From assembly GCF_007846085.1 (NCBI RefSeq), contig NZ_VOEJ01000002.1, positions 310,001-374,000 on the forward strand: 64,000 nucleotides of DNA, read 5' to 3'. Below are positions 15,955 through 26,323 of the stretch, piece by piece. The position numbers and the translations under genes are program-made. Numbering within the stretch: position 1 is the stretch's first letter; each line of letters opens with the position of its first letter. This stretch comes from Mucilaginibacter pallidiroseus (GTDB lineage: Bacteria > Bacteroidota > Bacteroidia > Sphingobacteriales > Sphingobacteriaceae). The notes beneath the pieces were generated by a model. It worked only from the letters and a program-made list of their open reading frames with translations, did not search any database and was not told the origin of the DNA.

Positions 15955-17382
15955 TTAACACTCAGGCAAGCTGATCGGGATGTTTATAGCCAGGCCACCG
16001 TCTGAGGTTTCCTTGTATTTGGAGTTCATATCGAGCGCGGTTTGCCACATGGTTTTAACAACTGCATCAAGGCTTACTTTAGCTTTGTCGGGGTTGCTTT
16101 GCAAAGCCAGCTGGCTGGCAGTAATCGCCTTAATGGCGCCCATGGTATTACGTTCTATACAAGGCACCTGTACAAGGCCGCCAATAGGGTCGCAGGTCAT
16201 GCCAAGGTGGTGCTCCATTGCTATCTCGGCAGCCATTAAAACCTGGCGCTGGCTACCGCCAAGAACTTCTGTAAGCGCAGCAGCAGCCATAGCCGATGAC
16301 ACGCCAATTTCAGCCTGGCAACCGCCCATTGCTGCTGATATGGTTGCACCCTTTTTAAATATGCTTCCAATCTCCGATGCGGTAAATAAAAATTGGATAA
16401 TACGCTGTTCATCAAATCCGTCGCAAAAACTTATAAAATATTGCAGTACAGCCGGAATAACGCCAGCCGCCCCATTTGTTGGTGCAGTTACCACACGGCC
16501 AAATGATGCGTTCTCCTCATTTACGGCCAGCGCAAAGCAACTAACCCAATCCAATATGTTTTGGAAGCTGTTGCCCGTTTGGCGCATTGCATATACCCAC
16601 TCAGCGTAATTGTTATAAGTACGCGCGCCCATAAGGCGTTTGTTAAGAGCAGATGCACGGCGGGCAACGTTGAGGCCTCCCGGCAAGTTCCCTTTAGTAT
16701 GGCAACCACGGTAAATGCACTCCTCCATCACCTTAAAAATATTGAGTACACCCTGGCGTGTTTTGGCTTCGCTGCGCCAGGCCAGTTCATTCTCAAGAAC
16801 TACTTCAGATATTTTAAGGCCTGTTTTACGACACCAGTGCAATAACTCGTTAGCGGTATCTATCGGGAAGGGCAAATCAACTTCAGCGCGGTGCTGGGCA
16901 GGTCCGCCTTCCTTTACAACAAAGCCGCCCCCAATAGAATAATAGGTTTCTGACACGGCTGTCTCGTTACTCAAAAACGCCTGGAAGGTTACGGCATTAG
17001 GGTGATAAGGCAAGCTCTCTGTAAATAAAAACAGCATGTCTTCATCTACATAAAAACTTATTTGCTTTTCGCCACCCAATGTTAATCTATGGGTATTTGT
17101 AATTTCAGCGATCTTGCTATCAATCTTGTCAACCTCAAAAGTTACTGGGTCATCGCCACTCAGGCCAAGCAAAATGGCTATATCGGTACCGTGGCCTTTG
17201 CCTGTTTTGGCTAACGAGCCGTAAAGCAACACTTTAATTTGCACCACCATGCCAAACACATCACGCTCGCGCAGTAGTTCAACAAATTGCTGCGCAGCAC
17301 GCCAGGGCCCAAGCGTATGCGAACTTGATGGGCCAATGCCTATCTTAAACATGTCGAATACAGAAATTTGCTCTCGTTGCAT
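15955..17382 (-). CDS. sdaA: L-serine ammonia-lyase (single-chain, iron-sulfur)
   Basis: This 475-residue enzyme converts L-serine to pyruvate and ammonia with a [4Fe-4S] cluster. It carries the beta domain at the N-terminus ([22 protein letters not shown], the substrate/cluster region typical of the family) and the catalytic alpha domain after it in the same chain. Cluster-ligand cysteines are visible in [18 protein letters not shown] and VQVPCIERN near the end. The length suits the single-chain bacterial form. It is a stand-alone gene on the minus strand, about 100 bases from the convergent oxygenase gene. Confidence 0.95.
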   Translation of the reverse strand: MQREQISVFDMFKIGIGPSSSHTLGPWRAAQQFVELLRERDVFGMVVQIKVLLYGSLAKTGKGHGTDIAILLGLSGDDPVTFEVDKIDSKIAEITNTHRLTLGGEKQISFYVDEDMLFLFTESLPYHPNAVTFQAFLSNETAVSETYYSIGGGFVVKEGGPAQHRAEVDLPFPIDTANELLHWCRKTGLKISEVVLENELAWRSEAKTRQGVLNIFKVMEECIYRGCHTKGNLPGGLNVARRASALNKRLMGARTYNNYAEWVYAMRQTGNSFQNILDWVSCFALAVNEENASFGRVVTAPTNGAAGVIPAVLQYFISFCDGFDEQRIIQFLFTASEIGSIFKKGATISAAMGGCQAEIGVSSAMAAAALTEVLGGSQRQVLMAAEIAMEHHLGMTCDPIGGLVQVPCIERNTMGAIKAITASQLALQSNPDKAKVSLDAVVKTMWQTALDMNSKYKETSDGGLAINIPISLPEC

Positions 17383-17473
17383 AGGCGGCGGTAGTTGTAC
17401 AGGTATTAATATTATAACAACAAATATGCTGTTAATAGTTTAACGGCGTTAAAATTTACGGTACTTATTTGCG

Positions 17474-18262
17474 CTATCCGGCTTTAGGAAAATTAACGCC
17501 ATTTGCCGAAAAATCCTTAAAGATCTTTTCCATCAGCGCTATTTTAGCGGTAAGGAAATTGGCAGGTTCTACCCAAACATTCACGGTAATGCGCACCGAA
17601 TCTACTTCCATAGAAGTAACCCCTACGCGCGAACTTGGCTCCGTTAGCACGTTTGGCGTTGCCTTTACAGCGTTTTGCACTATCGTTTTAACTTTTTCCA
17701 GGTCATTTGCGTAGGCCACTTTTATTTCAAAATCCAGCCGGCGTCGCCCCTGGCGGGTAACGTTAACAATTACCTCGTTAAACAACTTACCGTTGGGTAT
17801 AATAACCGTTTTGTTATCAACAGTTAATAGTACAGTATAAAAGATTTGGATAGATGTTACCCTGCCATCCTGCCCTTGGGCAATTATATTATCATCAAGC
17901 TCGAAAGGTTTTAAAAGCAAAATAAGTACACCGCCTGCAAAGTTTTGAAACGTGCCAGATAGTGCCAAACCAGCAGCCACACTAAACGCCCCAATAATGG
18001 TGGTAAAAATGGTGAGCTCGAACCCGATAATATTCATCACGGATATTATCAGCAATACGTAAAGTGCAGTAATGCTAAGGCTTAAAAAGAATGGCTGTAA
18101 CGATGAGTGTACCTGGCGCTGCGCCATACGCTTTACCAAGCGCGACCTGAGCAGCTTTATAAACCATAACCCAACAAAAAATAATATGATCCCGAAGGCG
18201 TATTTTGGCCCCTTGTTTACCAGCCAAGAATGAAAAGTAGCGTAGAATTCCTTAAGCTCCAT
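17474..18262 (-). CDS. mscS: Small-conductance mechanosensitive channel (MscS family)
   Basis: The 262-residue inner-membrane channel has three predicted membrane helices (about residues 18-38, 55-80 and 85-115). The pore helix TM3 has the family's small-residue pattern in GAFSVAAGLALSGTFQNFAGGVLIL. The beta domain follows with FELDDNIIAQGQDGRVTSIQIFYT and IPNGKLFNEVIVN. It opens under membrane tension to release solutes in osmotic downshock. A -7-like box (TACTTTTG, 18271-18278, minus strand) lies so close to the ATG that the leader would be only a few bases. No neighbour suggests a special partner. Confidence 0.93.
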   Translation of the reverse strand: MELKEFYATFHSWLVNKGPKYAFGIILFFVGLWFIKLLRSRLVKRMAQRQVHSSLQPFFLSLSITALYVLLIISVMNIIGFELTIFTTIIGAFSVAAGLALSGTFQNFAGGVLILLLKPFELDDNIIAQGQDGRVTSIQIFYTVLLTVDNKTVIIPNGKLFNEVIVNVTRQGRRRLDFEIKVAYANDLEKVKTIVQNAVKATPNVLTEPSSRVGVTSMEVDSVRITVNVWVEPANFLTAKIALMEKIFKDFSANGVNFPKAG

Positions 18263-18608
18263 ACAGGAGCCAAAAGTATAAATTTATTAGCTATATAAAG
18301 TAACGAACAGCTCTGGGCCTTTAAACAGCACCCACTCCACTATCCTGCTCTTTATCTGTTTATGTTTATTGTTTACCAAGCGTTTCATAATCGGCATTAG
18401 GCAAATGCTATGCCTAATATTGCTTTTTATATCAATACGTTACAAAACAGCAAAAACGCTACACTCACTTAACATTTACATTATAAAGTAGGGCACCCAA
18501 GGTTAAATATCCACTTTAAATGCTTTTAAAACAATAAAGCCCTGTATGAAAAAACATACAGGGCTTTACTTTGTAGTGCGATATCTTGTAGGATACCGGC
18601 GATTGATA
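18263..18608. other. 346-base gene-free stretch before groEL end
   Basis: It holds the likely mscS promoter box at the left and the groEL terminator at the right (18536-18567). Between them nothing recognisable was seen. Confidence 0.6.
18536..18567 (-). terminator. Intrinsic terminator of groESL
   Basis: AAAGCCCTGTATG (18536-18548) and CATACAGGGCTTT (18555-18567) form a perfect 13-base stem around six As. It lies about 40 bases past the groEL stop. Confidence 0.85.
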
Positions 18609-20246
18609 TTACATCATGCCGCCCATACCGCCGCCGCCCATTGGAGGCATACCGGCACCTTTTTCATCTTCAGGCTCGTCTGCCAATACGCACTCTGTTG
18701 TTAACAACATAGAAGCGATTGAGGCAGCATGCTCTAAAGCTACACGGCTTACTTTAGTTGGGTCGATAACACCAGCACCGATTAAGTTTTCAAATTTATC
18801 GGTACGTGCATTGTAACCAAAGTCGGCAGTGCCTTCTTTAACTTTTTGCACGATGATTGAACCTTCAATACCTGCGTTTTCGCAAATTTGACGAAGTGGC
18901 TCTTCAATAGCACGACGGATGATCTGGATACCAGTATTCTCGTCATCGTTAGCACCTTTAAGATCTGTTAATGAAGCAACCGCACGGATGAAGGCAACGC
19001 CACCACCAGCTACGATACCTTCTTCAACTGCAGCACGTGTAGCGTGCAAAGCATCGTCAACACGATCTTTTTTCTCTTTCATCTCAACTTCAGATGCAGC
19101 ACCAATATAAAGTACAGCAACACCGCCAGATAATTTAGCTAAACGCTCTTGTAATTTTTCTTTGTCGTAATCAGATGTAGTGGTTTCTATCTGTGCACGG
19201 ATCTCGCCAACACGGGCTTTGATCAATTCAGCTTCGCCTGCACCGTTTACAACAGTAGTGTTATCTTTATCGATAGTGATACGCTCTGCCTGGCCTAACA
19301 TTGAAAGGTCAGCGCTTTCAAGTTTGTAACCTCTTTCTTCAGAAATTACAGTACCACCTGTTAACACAGCAATATCTTCTAACATTGCTTTTCTGCGGTC
19401 GCCAAAGCCAGGAGCTTTAACAGCAGCAACTTTCAGTGAACCACGGATTTTGTTAACTACTAAAGTAGCCAATGCTTCGCCATCAAGGTCTTCAGCAATA
19501 ATCAATAACGGTTTGCCTGTTTGTACTTGTTTTTCCAGGATAGGAAGAATTTCTTTCATTGAAGAAATCTTCTTGTCGTAGATCAGGATGTATGGGTTTT
19601 CCAACTCTGCTTCCATTTTCTCTGAATTGGTTACAAAGTACGGAGAAAGGTAACCACGGTCAAACTGCATACCTTCTACAGTTTTAACTTCGGTTTCGGT
19701 ACCTTTTGCTTCTTCAACAGTAATAACGCCTTGTGTACCAACTTTCTGCATTGCTTCAGCAATCAGCGCGCCGATAACTTCATCGTTATTTGCAGAGATA
19801 GAGCCTACCTGTTTAATTTTATTGTTGTCTTCGCCAACAGTTTGCGACTGCGACTTAAGGTTTTTAACAACCTCGGCAACTGCTTTATCAATACCGCGTT
19901 TCAAATCCATTGGGTTTGCACCGGCGGCTACGTTTTTAATACCTGCAGTAACAATAGCCTGTGCTAAAACGGTAGCAGTAGTAGTACCATCACCTGCAAT
20001 ATCAGCAGTTTTTGATGCAACTTCTTTAACCATTTGCGCGCCCATGTTTTCGATAGGGTCTTTCAATTCAATCTCTTTTGCTACAGTTACACCATCTTTG
20101 GTAACTGAAGGTGAGCCGAATTTTTTGTCGATGATTACGTGACGACCTTTAGGGCCCAAAGTAACTTTTACAGCGTTTGCCAGGATATCCACACCGCGTT
20201 TTAAAGTATCGCGTGCTTCAACATTATATTTAACTTGTTTTGCCAT
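18609..20246 (-). CDS. groEL: Chaperonin GroEL
   Basis: The 545-residue large chaperonin subunit folds proteins inside a double ring capped by GroES. Signatures visible include [13 protein letters not shown] and the ATP-binding [14 protein letters not shown] near residue 88, the signature [12 protein letters not shown] near 405, and the flexible Gly/Met C-terminal tail ending GGMGGMM. The length is standard. It follows groES on the minus strand after 74 bases, in one operon with a strong terminator. No CIRCE repeat was seen upstream, in line with a different heat control in this phylum. Confidence 0.99.
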   Translation of the reverse strand: MAKQVKYNVEARDTLKRGVDILANAVKVTLGPKGRHVIIDKKFGSPSVTKDGVTVAKEIELKDPIENMGAQMVKEVASKTADIAGDGTTTATVLAQAIVTAGIKNVAAGANPMDLKRGIDKAVAEVVKNLKSQSQTVGEDNNKIKQVGSISANNDEVIGALIAEAMQKVGTQGVITVEEAKGTETEVKTVEGMQFDRGYLSPYFVTNSEKMEAELENPYILIYDKKISSMKEILPILEKQVQTGKPLLIIAEDLDGEALATLVVNKIRGSLKVAAVKAPGFGDRRKAMLEDIAVLTGGTVISEERGYKLESADLSMLGQAERITIDKDNTTVVNGAGEAELIKARVGEIRAQIETTTSDYDKEKLQERLAKLSGGVAVLYIGAASEVEMKEKKDRVDDALHATRAAVEEGIVAGGGVAFIRAVASLTDLKGANDDENTGIQIIRRAIEEPLRQICENAGIEGSIIVQKVKEGTADFGYNARTDKFENLIGAGVIDPTKVSRVALEHAASIASMLLTTECVLADEPEDEKGAGMPPMGGGGMGGMM

Positions 20247-20320
20247 TATCTTTTTAAGTTTCGATTTTTGATTTTAACGTTTAACAGTTTTGCACGTTGG
20301 CCATAAACCAACTTTAACAA

Positions 20321-20608
20321 TTACAATACTGCGTAAATGTCAGATTCGCGCATTATAAGGTATTCTTTACCTTCATAGTTAATCTCTGTACCGGCAAATT
20401 TACCGTATAAAACAACGTCTCCGGCTTTTACAGAAGGAGCTTTACCTTCGCCATCTTGCTCAGAAACAGATATAACGGTACCTTTTTGAGGTTTTTCTTT
20501 AGCCGTTTCAGGGATATAGATACCTGAAGCAGTTTGAGTTTCAGCAGCTGCAGCTTCTACAATTACTCTATTGGCTGTACCAGCAATAGGTTTAATGTTA
20601 ATTGACAT
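20321..20608 (-). CDS. groES: Co-chaperonin GroES
   Basis: The 95-residue protein has the family layout: KPIAGTANRVIVEAAAAE, then the mobile loop around TASGIYIPETAKEKPQKG, and VLYGKFAGTEINYEGKEYLIMRESDIYAVL at the end. It forms the lid of the GroEL chamber. It is the first gene of the groES-groEL operon. A possible -7 box, TATATTTG at 20734-20741 on the minus strand, lies about 125 bases upstream; a matching -33 box was not clear. Confidence 0.98.
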   Translation of the reverse strand: MSINIKPIAGTANRVIVEAAAAETQTASGIYIPETAKEKPQKGTVISVSEQDGEGKAPSVKAGDVVLYGKFAGTEINYEGKEYLIMRESDIYAVL

Positions 20609-20790
20609 AGTAATGCTATTTTGAATTTATAATTTTAAGTTTTCGGTTAGTGTGTTCACATCAATTATGCCAAGCGGCTTTTACGGCTACTTTTGGCATG
20701 TTCACTGTTGTATTGTCACAGTTTAACGGCGGGCAAATATATACTTAACATTACAAATGTCAGCCTGTCAGTATCGGTTTAACATTAACA

Positions 20791-20826
20791 AAAAAGGCTT
20801 CGGGTATTATATATCCGAAGCCTTTT
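20791..20826 (-). terminator. Intrinsic terminator after secG
   Basis: AAAAAGGCTTCGG (20791-20803) pairs with TCCGAAGCCTTTTT (20814-20827) around a short AT-rich loop, just past the secG stop. T-runs exist on both strands, but the gene orientation suggests the minus strand. Confidence 0.88.
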
Positions 20827-20846
20827 TATATAAAAATACTTTGTGA

Positions 20847-21194
20847 CTATTTTTTTGGAGCAGCCGCCGGTGCAGGTACGCTAAGCGGAGCTGCTGCAGG
20901 TGCAGTTGCTGAAGGTTTAGAAGCTTTTTTAATTTGCTCCATTAATGCAGGGTCGCCGCTTTGTTGCTGGCCGCCTTTTACAGTAACATTCATAACAAGG
21001 GCTAAAACCATAATGGTTATTGCTAAAACCCAGGTACCTTTTTCAAGGAAATCGCCGGTTTTTTGCACACCCATTAATTGCGATGAGCCCGAGAAGTTTG
21101 ACGATAAGCCACCGCCTTTAGGGTTTTGAATAAGCACGATAAGACCTAAAAGCACGCAAGCAATAATCGTTACTATTAATATTACTAAATACAT
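20847..21194 (-). CDS. secG: Protein-export membrane protein SecG
   Basis: The 115-residue accessory subunit of the SecYEG translocon has two membrane helices (about residues 2-20 and 53-72) joined by the conserved loop LIQNPKGGGLSSNFSGSSQ, ending in FLEKGTWVLAI. The Ala/Pro-rich tail (about 88-115) is longer than in E. coli, a common trait in this phylum. It is the last gene of the run miaB - sigma-54 regulator - lptE - TPR-like - secG, followed by a terminator. Confidence 0.95.
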   Translation of the reverse strand: MYLVILIVTIIACVLLGLIVLIQNPKGGGLSSNFSGSSQLMGVQKTGDFLEKGTWVLAITIMVLALVMNVTVKGGQQQSGDPALMEQIKKASKPSATAPAAAPLSVPAPAAAPKK

Positions 21195-21206
21195 TTCTTT
21201 ATAAAA

Positions 21207-22823
21207 TCAATTGGTTTTCTTTTCTAACTGTTCAATCTGGGCTGCAAAGTAAAGCTTTTTTTCCGGGAATTTCAACTGCAATTTTTTATAAGTGGCTATG
21301 GCTTTATGATATAGCATCTGGTCGGCATATATACGGGCCAGCGTTTCTGTCACCATTACATCCTGATCTTCCGAGCTCTTTTTGGCTTTATTTTCGGTAT
21401 CCAGCTTATCTGCAGCAGGCGGGCGTATTTGTGGGTCGGTTGTGATAAACCGCTCAATAATCACGTCCTCTTTTTTATTATGGTCAAACTCGATCTTGGC
21501 TGCATCGGGCTCGGCCTCAATATTATTTACTGATGTTGTACTGAAAATATTTTCGTAATACTGATGCTGCAAATTATCTGATACGCCGCGCTGAACAGGT
21601 TTGGCCTGTGTTTGCTCGACATTTTGTACCGGCTGCTGAAATGCGGGGTTAGCTGCATACGGCTGCGATGCACTCGCATGCTCTTTACGCGTTTTATCGA
21701 GCCACCACATAAAGCTGTAAGGCATTTTGTCGTCGTCGTATTTCGATACGTCCTGCTTTTCGGCAGCAACGGCAACCTCTGCAACAGGCTGCGCCTGCAC
21801 TACTTCGCTATCTGCCGCTGGCCCGGGCTGGCTACGCAACTCATCTATCCTTTTGTCAAAGGCAAGGTAGTCGCCACCCACAATACCGCCAATAATCAGC
21901 TTCTCTTCTTCCTTACGGGTTTCAGCGTCATTTAGCACATCATTTTTCGGCGCTGCAGGCTCATCAGGCGTTACCGTTTCAATCTCCGGCGTTTGCTCTG
22001 GCTGCGCCGCTATTGCAGCAGGTGTAGGTTCAACTATACCTATCTCATCAATACCAACTATCTCGTCGTAAACTTCCTCGTCAATATCATGCCATTGGTA
22101 TTCCTCTATAGGAGTATCAGAATCGCTGCCAATTCCTTCTTCTTCCTCGGGTAATTCGTCAATGGCAAACCAGTTTTCAACCAATACTTCTTCGGCTTTA
22201 TCTTCCTCTGTTTCGGTTTCTGCAGGCACAACAATGGTTTCGGGCTGGTCGCTTACACTATCCGATTCTTCTGCAGGTACAGTATAAGTTGGGTTATGGT
22301 TTGTTTGGATTTCTTCAGGTTGATTTTCCTCTCGGTGATCTTCTTCAGTCTGGCTTTCTTCTACCTGTTCGTCCTCCTTAAACTGCTCAGCCGGCAATAA
22401 AGGCGCATCGTCTACCTGCAGCATCACCTGCTGCTCTTCTGTCTGCGGTTCAAAGTTAAACTCGCTGGGCTCGGCTGTTACTCCGGGCAGCGCTTCGGCC
22501 AATGGTTCTGCAACTACAGTGTTTTCTGCCACAACACCGCTGTTAGCATTTTTGCGGGTTATAATTTTAGCTGCATCCACTTCGGCAAGGCCGTTAGGAT
22601 TGTTTACCAGCTTAAATAAAGTTTGTGGGTTAAAATAAGCGGCAGCAGCCTGGTAGTTTGGGCTTCCGGCTGCGCGGGCATACATTACCTGTAAAATGCC
22701 GCTTTGCGAATTTTCATTTACCAACCTTTGCAAGGTGCTAAGATACGCCTGGCCATTGTCTGCCGGGTTCGACAGCAACTTCCAAAATATCTCTTTATGC
22801 CTGTTATCTAAATATTGATCCAC
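21207..22823 (-). CDS. Acidic protein with C-terminal TPR-like segment
   Basis: This 538-residue protein sits between lptE and secG, where a gene of this kind is a constant feature in the phylum. Residues 1-100 are helical (DNRHKEIFWKLLSNPADNGQAYLSTLQRL). The middle, roughly 110-470, is very rich in Glu, Gln, Pro and Val and is probably disordered. The last 60 residues (TLARIYADQMLYHKAIATYKK, then LKFPEKKLYFAAQIEQLE) look like a TPR helix pair. No signal peptide or membrane helix is seen, so it is probably cytoplasmic. The function is unknown; the position suggests a link to envelope biogenesis. Confidence 0.75.
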   Translation of the reverse strand: MDQYLDNRHKEIFWKLLSNPADNGQAYLSTLQRLVNENSQSGILQVMYARAAGSPNYQAAAAYFNPQTLFKLVNNPNGLAEVDAAKIITRKNANSGVVAENTVVAEPLAEALPGVTAEPSEFNFEPQTEEQQVMLQVDDAPLLPAEQFKEDEQVEESQTEEDHREENQPEEIQTNHNPTYTVPAEESDSVSDQPETIVVPAETETEEDKAEEVLVENWFAIDELPEEEEGIGSDSDTPIEEYQWHDIDEEVYDEIVGIDEIGIVEPTPAAIAAQPEQTPEIETVTPDEPAAPKNDVLNDAETRKEEEKLIIGGIVGGDYLAFDKRIDELRSQPGPAADSEVVQAQPVAEVAVAAEKQDVSKYDDDKMPYSFMWWLDKTRKEHASASQPYAANPAFQQPVQNVEQTQAKPVQRGVSDNLQHQYYENIFSTTSVNNIEAEPDAAKIEFDHNKKEDVIIERFITTDPQIRPPAADKLDTENKAKKSSEDQDVMVTETLARIYADQMLYHKAIATYKKLQLKFPEKKLYFAAQIEQLEKKTN

Positions 22824-22847
22824 TCTGGTTATAAAACTATGAATTGC

Positions 22848-23372
22848 TTACCAATTGGCAAAGGCCCTGTTAAAAATATCGTCTGTTAATTGTCTAACAA
22901 TATCCGGAATTAAAGCTTGTTCCTGTGATGAAATATCGCCGGTAAAGTCTTTTGACTTTGTGAACGACTCTTCAAAACTAAGCTTTTTATCGGCATCGTA
23001 AACATATTTTACATTAACCGTTATGGTTAAACGGCTTAACCCCGCTATAGGTGCAACGTTACCAGCACCTGCCTGTACAGATACCGGCACTATGCTGTAA
23101 CCGGTGATTGAGCCAGTCATTGAGCCGTCTGCCTCGCCCCTTGTAATACTAAGGCTGGTTTGCGTACGGATACGGTTTTTTAATGCCTCGGTAAATGTCT
23201 GGCTCAAGGTTGGCACTACTAAAGGGGCATTATTTTCAAAAAAACCAATATCAATGGTTTTCATTCCCTGCGGGATAGATGAACCGTTTAATGATAGTTT
23301 ATATGAGCATGAGTTAAACAACATTAATACCGTGCCCAAAAGCACAATATTTAAAATTAACCGTCTTGTCAT
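22848..23372 (-). CDS. lptE: LptE-like LPS-assembly lipoprotein
   Basis: The 174-residue lipoprotein has a signal peptide with lipobox LFNSCSYKL (acylated Cys near residue 22). The mature part fits LptE: a beta-rich start (IDIGFFENNAPLVVPTLSQTFTEALKNRI), a long helix, then strands in GSITGYSIVPVSV and LTITVNVKY. LptE plugs the LptD barrel that places lipopolysaccharide in the outer membrane. It follows the sigma-54 regulator by 7 bases in the same operon. Confidence 0.88.
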   Translation of the reverse strand: MTRRLILNIVLLGTVLMLFNSCSYKLSLNGSSIPQGMKTIDIGFFENNAPLVVPTLSQTFTEALKNRIRTQTSLSITRGEADGSMTGSITGYSIVPVSVQAGAGNVAPIAGLSRLTITVNVKYVYDADKKLSFEESFTKSKDFTGDISSQEQALIPDIVRQLTDDIFNRAFANW

Positions 23373-23379
23373 TTTATAC

Positions 23380-24615
23380 TTATAAGTCTAACTCTTTTAT
23401 TTTGCGGTATAAAGTACGCTCGGATATGCCCAACTCATTAGCCGCCAGCTTGCGCTTGCCTTTATGCTTTTTAAGCGCCTTGCGTATCAGGTCAGATTCC
23501 TTATCTACCAGCGATAATGATTCTTCCACCTCTTCTGCATCGTGCGTTATGTTATAGGCATCGGCAGATTTGTTGTTATTAACGGGTTGTTGCAAGGTAA
23601 ATTGCGCCTCGGTATCATTTACCGGCAGTTCAATATCGCGGTATAGCTGGTTAAGTGTTTGATGATTTTGATATGCCGGGCTTACTCCACCATGTTCAAT
23701 GATATCGGCCACCAGTTTCTTTAGCTCTATCATATCACGCTTCATGTCAAACAACACTTTGTAAAGAATATCCCGTTCCGAAATATCTTCTTTAGGCTGA
23801 TTATCCAGGCGCATTGGCAAATTACTTCTCCCTGCTTCATGCGGTATGTATGTAAGCAAGGTGGCTGCTGTTATCACACGGTCGCGCTCGAGCACGGCTA
23901 ATTGCTCGGCCATGTTTTTTAGCTGGCGCACGTTACCCGGCCAGGTGTAATTTGTTAACACCTGCTGCGCATCGTCATCTAACTGTATAGGCGGCGTGCG
24001 GTACTTATCGGTAAAATCTGAAGTAAACTTTCGGAACAATAAAAAGATATCTTCTTTGCGGTCCCGTAGTGGCGGTATGCGCAAAGGCACCGTGTTTAAC
24101 CGGTAATATAAGTCCTCCCGAAACTTGCCTGCTTTTACGGCATCGTACACGTCAACGTTTGTAGCAGCAATAACGCGCACATTGGTTTTCTCAACCTTTG
24201 ATGACCCAACCCTAATATACTGGCCAGATTCCAACACCCGGAGCAACCGCGCCTGTGTGCCAAGGGGCATTTCGGCAATCTCATCTAAAAAGATGGTACC
24301 GCCGTTAACAGTTTCAAAATAACCTTTACGTTCGCCAACGGCACCAGTGTAAGCACCCTTCTCGTGACCAAAAAGTTCCGAATCGATGGTTCCCTCGGGG
24401 ATAGCTCCACAGTTCACGGCAATAAATGGCCCATGCTTACGTGGACTCATCTGGTGGATGATTTGCGAGAACACCTCTTTACCGCTACCACTTTCACCGG
24501 TTATCAGTACAGATATATCTGTAGGCGCAACCTGGTTGGCAATATTTATAGCCCGGTTAAGCAACGCCGAGTTGCCAATAATACCGAAGCGTTGTTTTAT
24601 TTCTTGTATATCCAT
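23380..24615 (-). CDS. Sigma-54-dependent transcriptional activator, no receiver domain
   Basis: This 411-residue protein begins directly with the AAA+ domain: Walker A GESGSGKE near residue 40, the sigma-54 contact loop as GAYTGA near 88 (a known variant of GAFTGA), Walker B FLDEIAEMP near 112, and the R-finger region. The C-terminal Fis-type helix-turn-helix is clear (LAANELGISERTLYRKIKEL). There is no N-terminal sensor or receiver domain, so its control must come from expression or partners. It lies between miaB and lptE in a gene order kept across the phylum; the regulon is not known from the sequence. Confidence 0.93.
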   Translation of the reverse strand: MDIQEIKQRFGIIGNSALLNRAINIANQVAPTDISVLITGESGSGKEVFSQIIHQMSPRKHGPFIAVNCGAIPEGTIDSELFGHEKGAYTGAVGERKGYFETVNGGTIFLDEIAEMPLGTQARLLRVLESGQYIRVGSSKVEKTNVRVIAATNVDVYDAVKAGKFREDLYYRLNTVPLRIPPLRDRKEDIFLLFRKFTSDFTDKYRTPPIQLDDDAQQVLTNYTWPGNVRQLKNMAEQLAVLERDRVITAATLLTYIPHEAGRSNLPMRLDNQPKEDISERDILYKVLFDMKRDMIELKKLVADIIEHGGVSPAYQNHQTLNQLYRDIELPVNDTEAQFTLQQPVNNNKSADAYNITHDAEEVEESLSLVDKESDLIRKALKKHKGKRKLAANELGISERTLYRKIKELDL

Positions 24616-24622
24616 GTTGGTT

Positions 24623-24773
24623 AGATGTGCAGATATGAAGATGTGCAGGTGTGCAGATGAACATTCTGTTTATTGTACTCCGTGCATTTGCTTCATATTA
24701 AATATCTTACTATTGTGCCTGTATGCAGATAAGCAAGCACTGAGCTCATTTGCACATCTGCACATTTGCACAT
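24623..24773. repeat. Cluster of direct and inverted TGTGCAGAT-type repeats
   Basis: AGATGTGCAGAT (24623-24634), AGATGTGCAGG (24639-24649) and GTGTGCAGATGA (24649-24660) recur on the left. Inverted copies ATCTGCAC and the related ATTTGCACA repeat at 24748-24773, abutting the miaB stop. The intervening 85 bases are AT-rich. This looks like an intergenic repeat element that could fold into a large stem, or a simple-sequence expansion. Confidence 0.7.
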
Positions 24774-26179
24774 TAAATTATCTTTCCTATCAATGTAGCT
24801 GTTGTGCAGCGTTCAACCAATACGTTGGCGTATTGGCCTGGCTTGTAGCCTTCCTCTACCGGGAAAACTACCATTGCGTTTTTATCGCTGCGGCCGCAGT
24901 AGTCCTTGTCAGATTTTTTGGAGTAGCCTTCAATCAGCACTCTTTCAATTTTGCCCAACTGCTCCTGCATGCGTATGTGCGAGTGTGCCTGCTGTTTGGC
25001 CACTACCTGCTTAAGCCTGATGTGTTTTATTGGCTCGGGTATATCATCTGCATAGCGTTTTGCTGCCAGCGTGCCCGGGCGCTCGCTGTACATAAACATA
25101 TAAGCAAAATCGTACTTCACATAATCCATCATGCTTAGCGTTTCGTTATGCTCTTCCTCTGTTTCGGTACAAAAGCCGGTTATCACATCTGTAGAGATAG
25201 CACAACCCGGTATAATGCGGCGGATAGCATCTATACGGTTCATATACCACTCACGAGTATAAGTGCGGTTCATTAAATCCAGCACGCGGGTGTTACCGCT
25301 TTGTACCGGCAGGTGTATGTAATTGCAGATGTTATCATATTTGGCAATGGTGTATAGTACCTCGTCGGTAATATCTTTAGGGTGCGAAGTAGAGAACCTT
25401 ACACGTAAATCCGGATCAATCAGGGCAACCATCTCCAGCAGGTTGGCAAAATTTACGTTGATCTCATCATTACTCCATTTATAAGAGTCGACATTTTGTC
25501 CAAGTAACGTAACCTCGCGGTAACCACGGTCAAAGAGATCGCGGCACTCGGCCACTACCGAGTATGCATCGCGGCTACGCTCGCGGCCGCGTGTAAACGG
25601 CACCACACAAAACGAACACATGTTATCGCAACCGCGCATAATAGATACAAATGCATTGATGCCGTTGCTGTTTAAACGTACAGGGCTGATGTCTGCATAG
25701 GTTTCTTCGCGGCTAAGCAATACGTTTACCGCACGCTGGCCATCGTCAACCTGGTCTATTAAGTTTGGCAGGTCACGGTAGGCATCGGGGCCAACTACCA
25801 CGTCAACCAATTTTTCTTCTTCTAAAAATTTAGCTTTGAGGCGTTCGGCCATGCAGCCCAGTACGCCAACCACCATGCCCGGGTTCTTAAATTTTGCACC
25901 GGCAAATTCTTTAAGGCGGTTACGCACACGTACCTCCGCATTTTCGCGGATAGAGCAGGTGTTGATGAAAACCACATCGGCGTTATTAAAGTCGTTTGTA
26001 GTTTCGAAACCTTTTTCGGCCAATATCGATGCAACTATTTCACTGTCAGAAAAATTCATGGCGCAGCCATAGCTTTCAATATAAAGCTTACGGCCATTGT
26101 TTTTTTGGTTAGGCTCCAATAATAAAGCCTCGCCTTGCCTGCTTTCGTCGTGCGTCTTATCCTGAATAAGCAAATCCAT
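24773..26179 (-). CDS. miaB: tRNA-2-methylthio-N6-dimethylallyladenosine synthase MiaB
   Basis: The preferred start is the ATG at 26179 (468 residues, MDLLIQDK...); a further 24 in-frame upstream residues look unrelated, and a -7-like box at 26200-26207 supports the shorter form. MiaB adds a methylthio group to i6A37 in tRNA. The N-terminal cluster cysteines are in [18 protein letters not shown] and GVLGCMAER. The radical-SAM cluster motif is CDNMCSFC in [22 protein letters not shown]-terminal TRAM domain (about 400-468) follows. It is the first gene of the miaB-to-secG run. Confidence 0.96.
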   Translation of the reverse strand: MDLLIQDKTHDESRQGEALLLEPNQKNNGRKLYIESYGCAMNFSDSEIVASILAEKGFETTNDFNNADVVFINTCSIRENAEVRVRNRLKEFAGAKFKNPGMVVGVLGCMAERLKAKFLEEEKLVDVVVGPDAYRDLPNLIDQVDDGQRAVNVLLSREETYADISPVRLNSNGINAFVSIMRGCDNMCSFCVVPFTRGRERSRDAYSVVAECRDLFDRGYREVTLLGQNVDSYKWSNDEINVNFANLLEMVALIDPDLRVRFSTSHPKDITDEVLYTIAKYDNICNYIHLPVQSGNTRVLDLMNRTYTREWYMNRIDAIRRIIPGCAISTDVITGFCTETEEEHNETLSMMDYVKYDFAYMFMYSERPGTLAAKRYADDIPEPIKHIRLKQVVAKQQAHSHIRMQEQLGKIERVLIEGYSKKSDKDYCGRSDKNAMVVFPVEEGYKPGQYANVLVERCTTATLIGKII

Positions 26180-26323
26180 GTATCTTAAAAATTGAACCGC
26201 AAAAATACACAATTTTATATAAAGGCGTGACAGTTTGGCAGCGTTTAACAAAATAGCTTCTTGGTTGTTAACGTATCTTAACTTTATAAGCAGTGTAGCA
26301 GCCGCTTTAAACGCATCCTTAAC

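Noticed and set aside
20609..20846. CIRCE operator or heat-shock element upstream of groES
   Set aside because: No TTAGCACTC-N9-GAGTGCTAA pattern is present; only a -7-like box was found.
26180..26251. Longer start of miaB
   Set aside because: The 24 extra residues are unrelated to the family, and a -7-like box lies inside them.
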